64,000 bases of DNA from Acidobacteriota bacterium (GTDB lineage Bacteria > Acidobacteriota > Terriglobia > UBA7540), in contig CADDZE010000006.1 in the NCBI GenBank assembly GCA_902812465.1, positions 1 through 64,000 of the forward strand. The letters are read 5' to 3'. A model generated the notes under the pieces. The model ran no database searches and was not told the DNA's origin. It saw only the letters and a list, made by a program, of their open reading frames with translations. The position numbers and the translations under genes are program-made. Below, in pieces: positions 25,580-35,287 of this stretch; position 1 is the stretch's first letter; each line of letters begins with the position of its first letter.

Positions 25580-26043
25580 TCAGGGGTGATGATTCACCGA
25601 TGAGATTTGCACCGTCAGACCATCGGGGTCCGGAAAATAGACGCGGTCCGAACCGGCTGGAGGCGTGGGATTCAGCGCTCGTCTTTTGAGCTCTTCCATG
25701 TCCGCGTCGGCATTTAAAAACTCATTGGCAATGCAGAAGTGGTCGAGCCCGGGCTGTGAGTTTTGGAAAATCGTTAGAAAGTTCTTGCCTAGGCCAAGGA
25801 AGCAGTTGCCTTCTGACTAGTGCAGCACGGGAAGGCCGAAATGCTTCTGGTAAAAGTCCCGGGAGCGCCCGACGTTGGTCGCCCGAATGGCGATGTGATT
25901 GAGCCCTATCCCCTGAAAAGTGGCTGCCCGTGATGCCGCCGGATACGTGAGTCCTGCTAGGGCCGCAGGCCCTGTATCAATTGGCGCCGGTTGACGCGAC
26001 CGGCTTCATAAGCTTCCAGCATGTCCGAGATGACTTGCCTCAT
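25580..26043 (-). pseudogene. Broken Tat-exported VOC/glyoxalase-family protein
   Basis: From ATG 26043, preceded by GGGAGGTGG, the frame reads MRQVISDMLEAYEAGRVNRRQLIQGL, a Tat-like signal, then stops. A shift of frame continues it as AALAGLTYPAASRAATFQGI, followed by a vicinal-oxygen-chelate domain (LNHIAIRATNVGRSRDFYQKHFGLPVL). An in-frame TAG after LPVLH gives a second break. Reading through, GLDHFCIANEFLNADADMEELKRR and VYFPDPDGLTVQIS complete the fold. Two independent lesions make it a pseudogene. The family is a set of exported metal-dependent glyoxalase/dioxygenase-like proteins of unknown substrate. Confidence 0.78.
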
Positions 26044-26072
26044 AGTGATCCACCTCCCGCGAGGCTCCGGCT

Positions 26073-26564
26073 TCAACCAGGGATTACGCTGGAGGGTGTG
26101 CGCAGAAGCTCCGGCACGACCATCCAGGCAATGACCCAGCGCCCTGTCGTATCGCGTTCCATGCACAAAACGCCGCCCATGCGAAATCGTACGACGTCCT
26201 GATCGGCGGTTAGACCGAGAAGTTGGGCTGTCAGGCGGCCTAAATGGGGTAAGTGCCCCACCAACATGATGTTCTTCGATTCGGCTTCAAGCCGAAGCCT
26301 CGTCGTCTGTACGTCGGCGTTGGGAGCCAGACTGGCAACTTCTCGGAGCCCTTCGGCGGGGCGGAGCCTGGCGGCCAAGATTTCGGCTGTCTGACGGGCG
26401 CGGAGTTTGTCGCTGTGCTCGATCCTTTCGAGCGGTAACCGGAGGCGGGAGAGGAAATCGGCCATGCGCTCAACCGCCTGCCGCCCCTCATCCGTCAGAG
26501 AACGTTCGGGGTCTTCCGCTTCAGTTTTAGCCTCTCCGTGCTGAACGAGATAGAGGTGTGGCAT
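26073..26564 (-). CDS. sixA: SixA-like phosphohistidine phosphatase
   Basis: A 163-aa histidine-phosphatase superfamily protein of SixA type. Catalytic motif LYLVQHGEA (residues 4-12) holds the nucleophile His. The preceding Arg of the usual RHG is Gln here. The second half has SDKLRARQTAEIL with a phosphate-binding Arg and LVGHLPHLGRL with the second catalytic His. SixA removes phosphate from phosphohistidine (phosphotransferase-system NPr in E. coli). The Arg-to-Gln change could lower or alter activity. It begins 30 bp upstream of the VOC pseudogene start and may be co-transcribed with it. Confidence 0.83.
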   Translation of the reverse strand: MPHLYLVQHGEAKTEAEDPERSLTDEGRQAVERMADFLSRLRLPLERIEHSDKLRARQTAEILAARLRPAEGLREVASLAPNADVQTTRLRLEAESKNIMLVGHLPHLGRLTAQLLGLTADQDVVRFRMGGVLCMERDTTGRWVIAWMVVPELLRTPSSVIPG

Positions 26565-26590
26565 CTTTGCTCGGCTTGAATAGAAGAATC

Positions 26591-26791
26591 CTAGATCAGA
26601 GCAAGGGTTGTCGCTACCATAGGTTCATCGGCATCATCGGCAGCCTGCGATTCTAAAGCCGGTGCGGCGACAAAGGCTTGCGCGCCGTCGGTGTGTCTCG
26701 GACCCGAGCCGAATGCGCTGCGGTTCGTCCCTCCATAGTGGCCAAATTGGGGTGCTTTGTTGGGCTCCGGCACGTGACAGGCCCTTTTCAT
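26591..26791 (-). CDS. Possible 66-aa ORF coupled to the upstream gene
   Basis: ATG 26791 overlaps the stop of the spermidine synthase-like gene as ATGA, which would allow coupled translation. The 66-residue product is low in hydrophobics and rich in Ala/Gly, with no recognised motif. It may be a chance frame; only the overlap speaks for it. Confidence 0.2.
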   Translation of the reverse strand: MKRACHVPEPNKAPQFGHYGGTNRSAFGSGPRHTDGAQAFVAAPALESQAADDADEPMVATTLALI

Positions 26792-28884
26792 TTCAGCGCG
26801 GCGAGTAAGTTACTGTAGTCGTCCGTCCAAACCCGCATCCTCCGGTAGCTCTTCGGAAGAGTCACCCGGCCCTTGAGCAGCTGCGTCTCGAAGAAATCCC
26901 TGCGACCTGTAACGAGCACCCACCTTGCCGGCGAGAGGTCGGTGGCGGTGTCCTCATCGCTGTCGACAATGCCAGCCTGCTTGCCCAAAGAACGCGCCGC
27001 TGCGGCAATTACGGGTGCGAGGTGGACGTAACGGTTGGAAACGTTAAACGCGACCACCCCGCCCGGCTTGAGATGGCGGAAATATAAGGCCAATGCCTCT
27101 TGGGTCAGCAGGTGAACAGGGATCGAGTCGCCGCTAAAGGCGTCGACGGCCAGGACGTCAAACCCTTGTGAGGGTTCGGCGGTAAGGGAAAGCCGGCCAT
27201 CACCAACCACCACCGTAATATGCGCAGGCGAGTCCCGTAGGAAAGTAAACTCTGACTCTGCCAGGCGAACGACGAGGGGATTGATCTCGTAAAACGTATA
27301 CTGGTCCCCCGGGCGACCGTAAGCAGCCAGCGTGCCCGCGCCAAGCCCGATCACACCCACGCGGACAGGGCCGCGCGCCGCCGCTTCCCGAATCGCCAAG
27401 CCGATGCCCGAGGTTGGACCGTAATACGTGGTGGGCAGGCGGCGCTGGTCCGGCAAGAGAAGCTGGATACCGTGATCAATCGTTCCGTTCATCAGCTTGC
27501 GGCGCGGCCGCTGGAGGACCTTGATGACTGTTGGGTCATCTCTCCCGGGAAATCTGCCTAAGTCGATTACTCGCAAGACGCCGTAGAAATTGCGAACCAT
27601 AACCCTCGCCCCGCCGCGTTGGGCACCCATCACGTTCATCAGGCTCACGCCCAGTGCAGCGCAGAGGACCATCAGAAGCAACCAGCCAGGCCGCCACCGT
27701 GCACGGTAGAACGGGCTGGAGGGATCGCGATGCAACACGATCAGCGTCAGGATGGCACAGGCGCCCAGCCCGTATAAAAGCTCCCAGTATCCGGCGAAGA
27801 TCCTGGGCGCAAGGAGGCCCACGAAGATCCCCCCCAGGGAACCCCCTACCGCCACCATCAGGTAATACAACGTCAGGTACTGCGCTGGTGGCTTCAATCT
27901 GGCGAGCTCACCATGACACACCATGCAGCAGACAAAGAGCCCGGCACAGAAGAGCGGAATCACGGTCGTCAGCTTGGCGTTCAGATACGCGGGAAAGAGG
28001 GCATAGATCATCCCTCCAAGGGCTAAGCCCAGCAACCTCAGGAACAATCCACGCCGGTACCACCCAGCGCGCTCGAAGCACAGGACCAGACTGAGGAGAT
28101 AGAGGCTAAGTGGCAAAATCCACAGAAAAGGAATGGCCGCCACATTCTGCGAGACGTGGTTGGTGATGGCGAGTAGCAGAGTGGAGGCACACGCTGCGAG
28201 GGCCACCCAGAGCGTCTTGAGCTTCCAGTCTGGGGCCGGCCCTTCCGGCTGGTGCGGCCGGTCGCCCGGCTGGAGCTGGGAAGGTTCGCTGCGAAGAGCA
28301 ATTATTGCCATCGCTATGACGGCAGCAAAGAACGCCACGGACCAGAGCGCAACTTGGCGGCGTACGGGCAGAAGCGGTTCCACCACGACCGGGTAGGTGA
28401 GCAAGGCCAGCAGCGACGCTGAGTTCGAGAGAGCGTACAGCCTGTAGGGAGACATCCGGGGAGAGGCGAGTGCCTTTGTCCCGGCGTACCAGGACTGTAG
28501 CAGGGGGCTGGTGGCCGACAGGATGAAGTAGGGAAGCCCCACGGTCCGCGTCAGCAGACCAAGGACCTCCATGGTAGGGTCAGCCAGGCCACCGACCATC
28601 CAAGGTCCCCTGACAGTCAGCCGGTTCATCGGGAACAGCGCGAGGGTGCCGGTAACCAGCAGAGCAAGGTGAACCGCCGTCTGACGCTTCCGGGGCACCC
28701 GGCTAACCAGCCTATGGACATAGAGATATCCCAACACCAGGACAGTCTGGAAGAAGAGCAGGCAGGTGGTCCACACCGAGGCCGAGCCTCCAAACCAAGG
28801 CAGAATAACCCGGGCGATGATCGGCTGCACCAGGAACAAGAGGAAAGCGCTGATAAAGATCGAAAAAAGGTAGGCACCGAGCAT
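26788..28884 (-). CDS. Membrane-spanning spermidine synthase-like fusion (MFS-like plus methyltransferase fold)
   Basis: A 698-aa fusion. Residues about 1-420 are a bundle of ten or more hydrophobic helices (LFSIFISAFLLFLVQPIIARVILPWFGG at the start is typical). Residues about 440-690 form a Rossmann-type spermidine synthase-like domain with VGVIGLGAGTLAAYG (glycine loop), FYEINPLVVRLA, VVGDGRLSL and LAVDAFSGDSIPVHLLT. Such fused MFS/spermidine synthase proteins are widespread, but actual polyamine synthesis is unproven. No speD is adjacent. It starts at ATG 28884 and is divergent from the RlpA-like gene. Confidence 0.85.
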   Translation of the reverse strand: MLGAYLFSIFISAFLLFLVQPIIARVILPWFGGSASVWTTCLLFFQTVLVLGYLYVHRLVSRVPRKRQTAVHLALLVTGTLALFPMNRLTVRGPWMVGGLADPTMEVLGLLTRTVGLPYFILSATSPLLQSWYAGTKALASPRMSPYRLYALSNSASLLALLTYPVVVEPLLPVRRQVALWSVAFFAAVIAMAIIALRSEPSQLQPGDRPHQPEGPAPDWKLKTLWVALAACASTLLLAITNHVSQNVAAIPFLWILPLSLYLLSLVLCFERAGWYRRGLFLRLLGLALGGMIYALFPAYLNAKLTTVIPLFCAGLFVCCMVCHGELARLKPPAQYLTLYYLMVAVGGSLGGIFVGLLAPRIFAGYWELLYGLGACAILTLIVLHRDPSSPFYRARWRPGWLLLMVLCAALGVSLMNVMGAQRGGARVMVRNFYGVLRVIDLGRFPGRDDPTVIKVLQRPRRKLMNGTIDHGIQLLLPDQRRLPTTYYGPTSGIGLAIREAAARGPVRVGVIGLGAGTLAAYGRPGDQYTFYEINPLVVRLAESEFTFLRDSPAHITVVVGDGRLSLTAEPSQGFDVLAVDAFSGDSIPVHLLTQEALALYFRHLKPGGVVAFNVSNRYVHLAPVIAAAARSLGKQAGIVDSDEDTATDLSPARWVLVTGRRDFFETQLLKGRVTLPKSYRRMRVWTDDYSNLLAALK

Positions 28885-29060
28885 GCTTAAGCGCAGTATA
28901 GCTCAGCATTACCCCTACCTTGGGCTTCGGCTAATGGCGGGGCTGGAAGAAGGATGAGGAATCTACAAAATTTGGAAGAATCTGTGGTAGCATACTCTTT
29001 TTGTTGTAACTTAGGTAAGCAGGGGGCAGTAATCGACGAGAGGCTTACTCTGGAGGTCGC

Positions 29061-29531
29061 ATGCGAACTCTGATGATGGGGTGTGCTGTGTCTGCCTTCG
29101 TGGCGTTGTCGCCTAAATCTGAAGCTCGTCCGCCAGTTCGTTTGAGCACGACTGACGTTGGGACGCTCTGTCCAATTCGGTGCCGCGTGAAGGTTGAACT
29201 GGGTCTGGCAAGTTGGTACGGGGAGGACCTGCAGGAAAGTCCGACAGCTAGTGGCGAATGCTTTGATATGAATGAACTTACCGCTGCTCATCGTGATCTT
29301 CCGCTGGGAACGAAGATTAAGGTTACCAACCTGCGGAACCGACGTTCAGTGGTGGTCCGCGTCAACGACCGGGGTCCGAAGGTGGCCGGTAGATTGCTCG
29401 ACCTATCCAAGGCTGCCGCCGAGCGGCTTGGTTTCATCGGGTCGGGAATCACTCCTGTAGCCGTCAGAGTGATTAGCTACCCGAGGCGCTACCTCACATG
29501 GAGTCAGCCCGGTCCAGGCCCCCGGCCGTAG
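29061..29531 (+). CDS. RlpA-like septal ring lytic transglycosylase
   Basis: A 156-aa exported protein with a double-psi beta-barrel. After a short hydrophobic leader, the domain reads GLASWYGEDLQESPTASGE, then MNELTAAHRDLPLGTKIKVTNL and SVVVRVNDRGP, with the catalytic Asp expected in the last block, and LDLSKAAAERLGF. RlpA cleaves glycan strands lacking stem peptides during cell separation. No C-terminal SPOR domain is present, so septal targeting is uncertain. ATG 29061 has GGAGG 5-6 nt upstream. A strong hairpin overlaps the stop codon. Confidence 0.88.
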   Translation: MRTLMMGCAVSAFVALSPKSEARPPVRLSTTDVGTLCPIRCRVKVELGLASWYGEDLQESPTASGECFDMNELTAAHRDLPLGTKIKVTNLRNRRSVVVRVNDRGPKVAGRLLDLSKAAAERLGFIGSGITPVAVRVISYPRRYLTWSQPGPGPRP

Positions 29532-29537
29532 GCCGGG
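29521..29537 (+). terminator. Hairpin at the end of the RlpA-like gene
   Basis: Perfect 7-bp stem CCCGGCC/GGCCGGG with a GTA loop, overlapping the TAG stop. A second, weaker stem CCCCCT/AGGGGG (29564-29569 with 29577-29582) follows. No T-run. Confidence 0.35.
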
Positions 29538-29630
29538 ATCTTCCGAAACACGGGCAGGGTTACCCCCCTCTCACTAAGGGGGCAGTCCGACCTGCGGAGT
29601 GTGTTCAGGAACGGTTGTCCCAGCACCGGC

Positions 29631-29659
29631 TTGACCTTCCCATTTAGAATGGCTTAGAT
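29631..29659 (+). promoter_or_regulatory. Candidate promoter for the 533-aa TPR gene
   Basis: TTGACC (29631-29636), 17-bp spacer, TTAGAT (29654-29659). The -35 is strong and the -10 weak. It lies 86 bp upstream of ATG 29746. Confidence 0.4.
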
Positions 29660-29745
29660 CATTAGTCGTTCAGGACACCGCTGCCGCCGCTGGATTGGAC
29701 TCTCTGCCCTTTGCGGGTTCACGTCGTAAAATAGACTGGTTGCGA

Positions 29746-31347
29746 ATGTCCGCCCCAAGAACGTCGCTGATCCGCAGGCCTACGAGAGGGCGTGCGGCAG
29801 GTGTGCGGCGGAGCCGGTGTTCCGTGCGAGTGATGGTGCTTTGCGTTTGGATCTCGCTCTGCCCCTCCGTCTATCCATCTACTGGTCATCTGCAACGAGC
29901 TCTGGAGTTCATCAACCAGGGAAACTTGACCGCAGCTGAAGGCGAGGCCAGGCTAGCCATAAATGAGCCTGCGACGCGAGCAGCGGCCTGGGCCACGCTC
30001 GGAACGATTCGCCTCCAACAGGCTAAGTATGACGAAGGGGAGAGGCTGCTGAGGAGGGCACTAAGTCTGGATCCGCGTCTTGTCGGAGCTCGCGTCTCTC
30101 TCGGCGGTCTCTATCTCATGCGAGGCAAGACCGATTCAGCCCGGCAGCAGTTCCACAGGGCCCTCCGACTTGACCCTGCCAATCACAACGCCCGGCTCGA
30201 TCTGGCTGAGCTGGAAACCCAAGCCGGGAACTATCGGGCTTCCCTTGACGCCGCGCGCCCCATACGCGCCGACCTGCGCGGTTCTCCCGAAGGCCTGCTG
30301 CTTCTGGCCATGGACTATGCAGGGCTCGGAGAGAAGGATGCACTGGCTGCGCTGGTGTCTGACTGGCAAGCGTTGCCCCAAGCGCGGGAGGATTCGGCGG
30401 CCGGGTTCGCCTCGCTACTGCTCAGGACGGGCCTGACGCGAGAGGCGGTCGCAGTTCTCGAGAAGGCCAAGACTTCGGCTCCGAACTCTGAGCGGCTGAA
30501 CCTAATGCTGGCCGACTGCTATTTCGCGGCCGGGGAACTTGCTAAGGCCTCCGCCAGTTACGAGCAAGCGCTGGGCCAGAAGCCAGGGTGCGTCCCGTGC
30601 CTGGAAGGCGCCGCCCGCGTAGCCGAACGCGAGGGCAACTCGGAAAAGGCGCTGGCTTACTTGATCAAAGCCCGCCACCAGGAACCGAATAACCCCGAGG
30701 TGCTCTTCGAGTTTGGCAAGGTTTGCTTGGAGCGTGATCTGGTCGAGGATGCTCTGAGCAATCTAAAGAAAGCTGTTGAGCTTAGGCCGGGCGACGATTC
30801 ATACGTCTACGTGCTCGCCTCGGCTCATGTGGCGAGGAAACAGTACGCCGAGGCCCGTGCCCTGCTGGAACGGCTGCTCCAGAAGCACCCGAACAATGCG
30901 GTGTTCAACTACGCCCTTGGCACCGTACTCTATCTCGACTTCCACTACGATGCTGCGGAACGCTACCTCAAGAGAAGCATCGAGCTACGCCCGGACCAGG
31001 TGGCCGCGTATTACTATCTCGGCTTAACCGAGGAGAAGCGCGGCCACGACGAAGCGGCTATGCAGGTTTACCGCGCATTGCTCCAACGCCAGCCCGAGCA
31101 CGCTCCCACCTACGAAGCTCTGGGAGCGCTCCTGGTGAAACAGAAGAGATACGCGCAAGCCCAAGCGCTGCTCGAGAAGGCGGTAACCCTGGATCCAACG
31201 CTGATCAAAGCCCACTACCAGCTGGCAGTCCTGCTAGGAAGAATGGGTAAGAGTGATGAATCGAACCGCGAGATCGAAATTGCCCGCAAGCTCGAATCCG
31301 AGCGGGCGAGTAAGCCGCGGCTCCACCTCTTACTGCCCGGTGAATGA
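29746..31347 (+). CDS. Large exported TPR protein
   Basis: A 533-aa protein with an Arg-rich leader and a hydrophobic stretch (VRVMVLCVWISLCPSVYPS, about 28-46) resembling a signal peptide, then about 13 tandem 34-residue TPR units to the C-terminus (for example GTIRLQQAKYDEGERLLRRALSLDP). No catalytic domain is seen, so a scaffold role is likely. ATG 29746 is preferred; TTG 29695 is in frame upstream, and ATG 29833 begins just before the hydrophobic stretch and is a real alternative. It is convergent with the first TonB receptor, with a strong hairpin between. Confidence 0.82.
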   Translation: MSAPRTSLIRRPTRGRAAGVRRSRCSVRVMVLCVWISLCPSVYPSTGHLQRALEFINQGNLTAAEGEARLAINEPATRAAAWATLGTIRLQQAKYDEGERLLRRALSLDPRLVGARVSLGGLYLMRGKTDSARQQFHRALRLDPANHNARLDLAELETQAGNYRASLDAARPIRADLRGSPEGLLLLAMDYAGLGEKDALAALVSDWQALPQAREDSAAGFASLLLRTGLTREAVAVLEKAKTSAPNSERLNLMLADCYFAAGELAKASASYEQALGQKPGCVPCLEGAARVAEREGNSEKALAYLIKARHQEPNNPEVLFEFGKVCLERDLVEDALSNLKKAVELRPGDDSYVYVLASAHVARKQYAEARALLERLLQKHPNNAVFNYALGTVLYLDFHYDAAERYLKRSIELRPDQVAAYYYLGLTEEKRGHDEAAMQVYRALLQRQPEHAPTYEALGALLVKQKRYAQAQALLEKAVTLDPTLIKAHYQLAVLLGRMGKSDESNREIEIARKLESERASKPRLHLLLPGE

Positions 31348-31369
31348 CTCTGAACAAAGCTTGCAGCCT

Positions 31370-31402
31370 GGATGGTTCGGCCCTAGGAAGGCCGAACCAT
31401 CC
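31370..31402. terminator. Bidirectional hairpin between convergent genes
   Basis: A perfect 13-bp stem (GGATGGTTCGGCC at 31370-31382 with its complement at 31390-31402) and a 7-nt loop, placed between the ends of the TPR gene and the TonB receptor gene. No T-run on either side, so Rho or stem-dependent termination would be needed. Confidence 0.55.
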
Positions 31403-31423
31403 TAGGCAAGAAGAGTCGGAGCT

Positions 31424-34400
31424 CTAGAAGAAGACCTGGAGGCCGAACTGGATGCGCCTCGGTATGTTGCACTGGCTCCCGGTAGTGCCGAAGCCCGAGT
31501 TGCCGGAGAACCAGAACGTGTTGACGGGGCAGAAGTCAACGCGATTGAAGAGGTTGCCGCCGTCCGCCTCAAATCTCACGTACTTCCTCTCGCCGAAGTA
31601 CGTGTCCTTGAAGATAGACACATCTTCGTTGAAGTAGTGGAACCCTCGGACGGTTGAGTCTTCGCGCGGCGCGTTGCCGAACTTGAGCGGGCCCGGATCA
31701 GCCCAACCGCTCAGGTTAAGGTAAGTATCCGTGGCAGGATCCTTGAAGTGCCCCGAGTATCCCGGTCCAACTTTATTGGGGAACTTCGCATAGTTGAAGA
31801 GAAAACCTCCCATGTCGTTGGGCATGGTGATCGAGAGCGGCCGCGCCTGCTGATAGGTCTGAATGGCCGACAGCTGCCAGCCGCCGATCAGCTTGTCCAG
31901 AAGTCCAGACGCGTCCGTTCCAAATTTGCGGCCCTTACCGAACGGCAGCTGATAAACCCAGCCTATGGAAAGAATATTGGGGACGTCGTCAGAACTGACT
32001 GACCTTAGGCTCTTGATATTGCTCGGGTCTTGCACGGGGGGTCCGCCGGCACCCAATCCAGTCTCTGCGCCGTTGTTAATTAGCTTGGAATAGGTGTAGG
32101 CAAGCTTGAACTGGAAGCCCTGAGACAACCGCTTATCCAGCGCCACCTGCAGGGCGTTGTAATGGCTGTTTCCGTTGGGGAAGTAGCGCCAGAGAATCTG
32201 CTGGTACTGAGGCCAAAGCCGCAGCGATTGAGCGACCGTTCCAGTAAAGCCCGGATAGGGTGGAGTCGTGAACCCCGCCGCGGCCGCCGTGGCGTCTGGG
32301 ACGCCATTAGTGAAGCCTGCACCTAATACGTTCGCTCCTAAACTTAAAACGCTGCTCGGGTTCATGTTGTCGTAGACCCCTGCGGAGCTCCGACCGTCGA
32401 CCAAGCGGGTTCCATGGTTACCCACGTACGCCACGTCGATGGCCATGTTCTGGGTCAATTGCCGCTGGAAAGACAGCGACCAGTTCTGGTAGCGGGGCAT
32501 GGTGTAGGTGTTGGGAGCAACCCCTACCGGGCTCCCGCCATTCATGACGGACGGACTCAGCACGGGCGGAGCTTGAATAAGGTTCTGAGGGAAGCCATTG
32601 TCGAAGTAAAACGCGGGCAGCCTACCGTTAGAAGTGTTGGGTGCGGTCGGGTTGGTCTGATAACCGTCGACGGGATACGGATCCCAGGAGTCAGCCTGGG
32701 CGCCTGCGTAATAGATCCCGTAACCGCCGCGTATCACGTTCTTATCGCTCAGCCTATAGGCAAAGCCGAATCGCGGGCCCACGGCCCAGTTGCTATCTCC
32801 AATCGCCTGGGGTCCAAATACCGTGGCGCCGAGATGACCGATGGGGTTAGGGACCGTCGGAGAGAAGGTGGAAAAGCGCCCATGTTGCTCCGAAAGGCCT
32901 GACTGCCAATCGAAGCGCATGCCTAGCGTCAGGGTGAGCTTGGGTGTCACTTTGAAATCGTCGTTGATCCAAGGTGCGGCGTACTTCATCTTGGGCATGT
33001 AGTTGAATGGATAGGAGAAGTTGGCGTCGTAGACCTGGCCCAGGAGGAAGGACGCAAAAGAATCGCCGGTAGAGCCGTTCAAGTTGTTGCCCTTGCCGTC
33101 GTAGCCCGACGTCGAGCGGGCGTCAAAGTCAAAGTTTCCGCCGGTATTTACGGCCCAGCCGGTCTGCGGGAATGTCATGTAACGGTATTCGAATCCCACC
33201 TTCACGGTGTGCTTGCCAGCAATCCAGGTCAGATCATCCAGCAATTGATAGCGGTTGTTGATATCGCTGCCGTCCGTTTCCCAGCCGGTTCCGTAATGTG
33301 TGTAGCCGATGATCCCGCTGTTGAAGTTGATGAAGGGGAATCCCGCATTGTTGAAAATAGGCAGATTCGGCAAGCCCAGCCCCAACTTCTGGTTCCAGCC
33401 CACTCCTGCCGACAGCTGGTGGCCGTTCATCACCCAGCGGTCATATGCCAGCGTGGTGTGATTAAATACGTTGGGCTTGATCACCCAGTTCATTTGCAGG
33501 TGCTCGAAGTGGTTGGTGATCAGCTGGAAGAATCCCTGCCCGATATAGGTATCGTTTTTGGCAGACTCCGTCTGGCCATTAAACTCGGTGGTGCAGCCCT
33601 GTGGTCCGCCGCAATGCGCGGTCCGGGGACGACGGTTTTGATAGTAGGTATTGCTGATCGAGAACTTTTCGTTGAACGTGTGATCGATACGGAAGAGGTA
33701 CGTCCTGACGTTGATTTTGTTGTTGTCATCGGACGTTCCGCCGAAACCGTTTGGTGTGAATAGCGTGTTGCGATCTGGGTTTGGCATCAGCGCTGCGATC
33801 TTGGCGGCCGTCTTGCTCAATAGCGGGTCCGTCGGAGGAATGACGTTGGCCGCACCCGGAATGGGTAGTCCGGTCACCGGATCAAAGCCATAGCCATCCC
33901 GCACGGGAACGCCGTTTACAAGCCGGGTGGTGGCTGGGTTGAAAATTTCACCTTGATAGATCGGACGACCCAAAACATCGGTGCCGACTTGGCAAGGCGG
34001 TGTATTGCACGTAGAAGTGGTGGTGAGCAGTTGGCTGAAGTCACCGCGCTTCTCCGCCGGGGTTGGGATGAAGTTCACGTACCCTGTGTTGACGATGCTG
34101 TGGTAGTCGAGGCCGTCGACGTTGACAAACCAGAACGTTCTGCCCCCTCGGGTGATCTTGGGAACGGGACCACCCAGTGCGAAACCCCAGTTGTTTTGGG
34201 TCAAAGGCAACCGGTCGGGTAGGAAGAAATTGCGGGCGTCGAGCTTGTGGCTGGTGAGGAAGTCGTATAGATTCCCGTGCAACTCGTTCGTTCCCGACTT
34301 GGTGGTGTAGACGATGAATCCACCACTGGTGTGCCCGTACTGAGCGGAGAAGGTGTTTTCGACCACCGTCATTTCCTTGACAGACGGGTAAGGTAGGGAG

Positions 34401-35092
34401 CTTTCCTGCGTCTGCTGGTGTCCCTCAGCGTATCCGAACGCTGCCCCGTCGAACCAGTTTTCCGTGGCCATGGTCTGCCCCCCGTTAATGCGGGAGGTAA
34501 ACTGACTGCCGCGGAAGATGGCGTCGCCGTTCTGCTGCATGGGAACATAGCCCGGCTGCAGTTGGAGGAGCGATTCGGCCAAGCGGATGTCTGCGCCCAT
34601 TACAGCCGGCAGGTCCTCATAGTAAGTCTGTCCGATGGTGTGCGAGACGGTGGCATTCTCAGTGTTAAGCTGGCTAACCTCTGCTTTGACTTCTACCTTC
34701 TGGGTTACAGCCCCGAGTTGGAGCACCACGTCCTGGCGATAAGTCTGCCCGCCTGTCAGGACAATTCCGGCGCGCTCAAAGGTCTTGAAACCTTCCTTCT
34801 CCACCTTGATGCTGTAGGTGCCCAAGATGAGCGGAGGCGTGCTGTAGTTGCCGGCACCGTTGGTGCCCACCAGGGTCTCCGAGCCGGTGTCCTGGTTAGT
34901 CACGACCACTCGTGCACCCGGAACGGCGGCGCCCATGGCATCTGTTACCAGCCCAGTGATCACCGCCCGGTCTGCCACCTGGGCGGGGGCCCAAGCCGCC
35001 AGAGCGAGAATGCTCGTGGCCGTGAGAAAGGCCGAAGCCCAGCTCGCACTCTTCCGGATGTCTGCATTGTCTCGTAGGGGAACCGCTGTCAT
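31424..35092 (-). CDS. Oar-like TonB-dependent receptor with carboxypeptidase-regulatory domain (1)
   Basis: A 1222-aa outer-membrane protein. A signal peptide (about 15-38, ending ALAAWAPAQV) is followed by a carboxypeptidase-regulatory-like beta sandwich (VITGLVTDAMGAAVPGARVVVTNQDTG, about 40-125), a plug region (about 130-260) and a long beta-barrel ending in IQFGLQVFF, with the aromatic last residue needed for barrel assembly. This is the Oar-like family greatly expanded in Acidobacteriota, presumed to import oligosaccharides or other large ligands. ATG 35092 has AGGAAGGAGG about 9 nt upstream. It is divergent from a trehalase, so a trehalose-related ligand is possible (inference only). 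Confidence 0.92.
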   Translation of the reverse strand: MTAVPLRDNADIRKSASWASAFLTATSILALAAWAPAQVADRAVITGLVTDAMGAAVPGARVVVTNQDTGSETLVGTNGAGNYSTPPLILGTYSIKVEKEGFKTFERAGIVLTGGQTYRQDVVLQLGAVTQKVEVKAEVSQLNTENATVSHTIGQTYYEDLPAVMGADIRLAESLLQLQPGYVPMQQNGDAIFRGSQFTSRINGGQTMATENWFDGAAFGYAEGHQQTQESSLPYPSVKEMTVVENTFSAQYGHTSGGFIVYTTKSGTNELHGNLYDFLTSHKLDARNFFLPDRLPLTQNNWGFALGGPVPKITRGGRTFWFVNVDGLDYHSIVNTGYVNFIPTPAEKRGDFSQLLTTTSTCNTPPCQVGTDVLGRPIYQGEIFNPATTRLVNGVPVRDGYGFDPVTGLPIPGAANVIPPTDPLLSKTAAKIAALMPNPDRNTLFTPNGFGGTSDDNNKINVRTYLFRIDHTFNEKFSISNTYYQNRRPRTAHCGGPQGCTTEFNGQTESAKNDTYIGQGFFQLITNHFEHLQMNWVIKPNVFNHTTLAYDRWVMNGHQLSAGVGWNQKLGLGLPNLPIFNNAGFPFINFNSGIIGYTHYGTGWETDGSDINNRYQLLDDLTWIAGKHTVKVGFEYRYMTFPQTGWAVNTGGNFDFDARSTSGYDGKGNNLNGSTGDSFASFLLGQVYDANFSYPFNYMPKMKYAAPWINDDFKVTPKLTLTLGMRFDWQSGLSEQHGRFSTFSPTVPNPIGHLGATVFGPQAIGDSNWAVGPRFGFAYRLSDKNVIRGGYGIYYAGAQADSWDPYPVDGYQTNPTAPNTSNGRLPAFYFDNGFPQNLIQAPPVLSPSVMNGGSPVGVAPNTYTMPRYQNWSLSFQRQLTQNMAIDVAYVGNHGTRLVDGRSSAGVYDNMNPSSVLSLGANVLGAGFTNGVPDATAAAAGFTTPPYPGFTGTVAQSLRLWPQYQQILWRYFPNGNSHYNALQVALDKRLSQGFQFKLAYTYSKLINNGAETGLGAGGPPVQDPSNIKSLRSVSSDDVPNILSIGWVYQLPFGKGRKFGTDASGLLDKLIGGWQLSAIQTYQQARPLSITMPNDMGGFLFNYAKFPNKVGPGYSGHFKDPATDTYLNLSGWADPGPLKFGNAPREDSTVRGFHYFNEDVSIFKDTYFGERKYVRFEADGGNLFNRVDFCPVNTFWFSGNSGFGTTGSQCNIPRRIQFGLQVFF

Positions 35093-35287
35093 GAGGAGCA
35101 CCTCCTTCCTCTATAGAGCTACCGTTCTGAGCTTTGGAATGGAACGTCCCGACGCTGACAAACCAACACTGACAGGTGGTTTAAACGCTTAACCTCTGCC
35201 CCAAAAGAAAAGCAGCCGCGAACTTCCGCCTGGCCGCCTCCACTCTTTTTATCCGGACTGGACTCTCTCGCGCGACACTAACATGCT

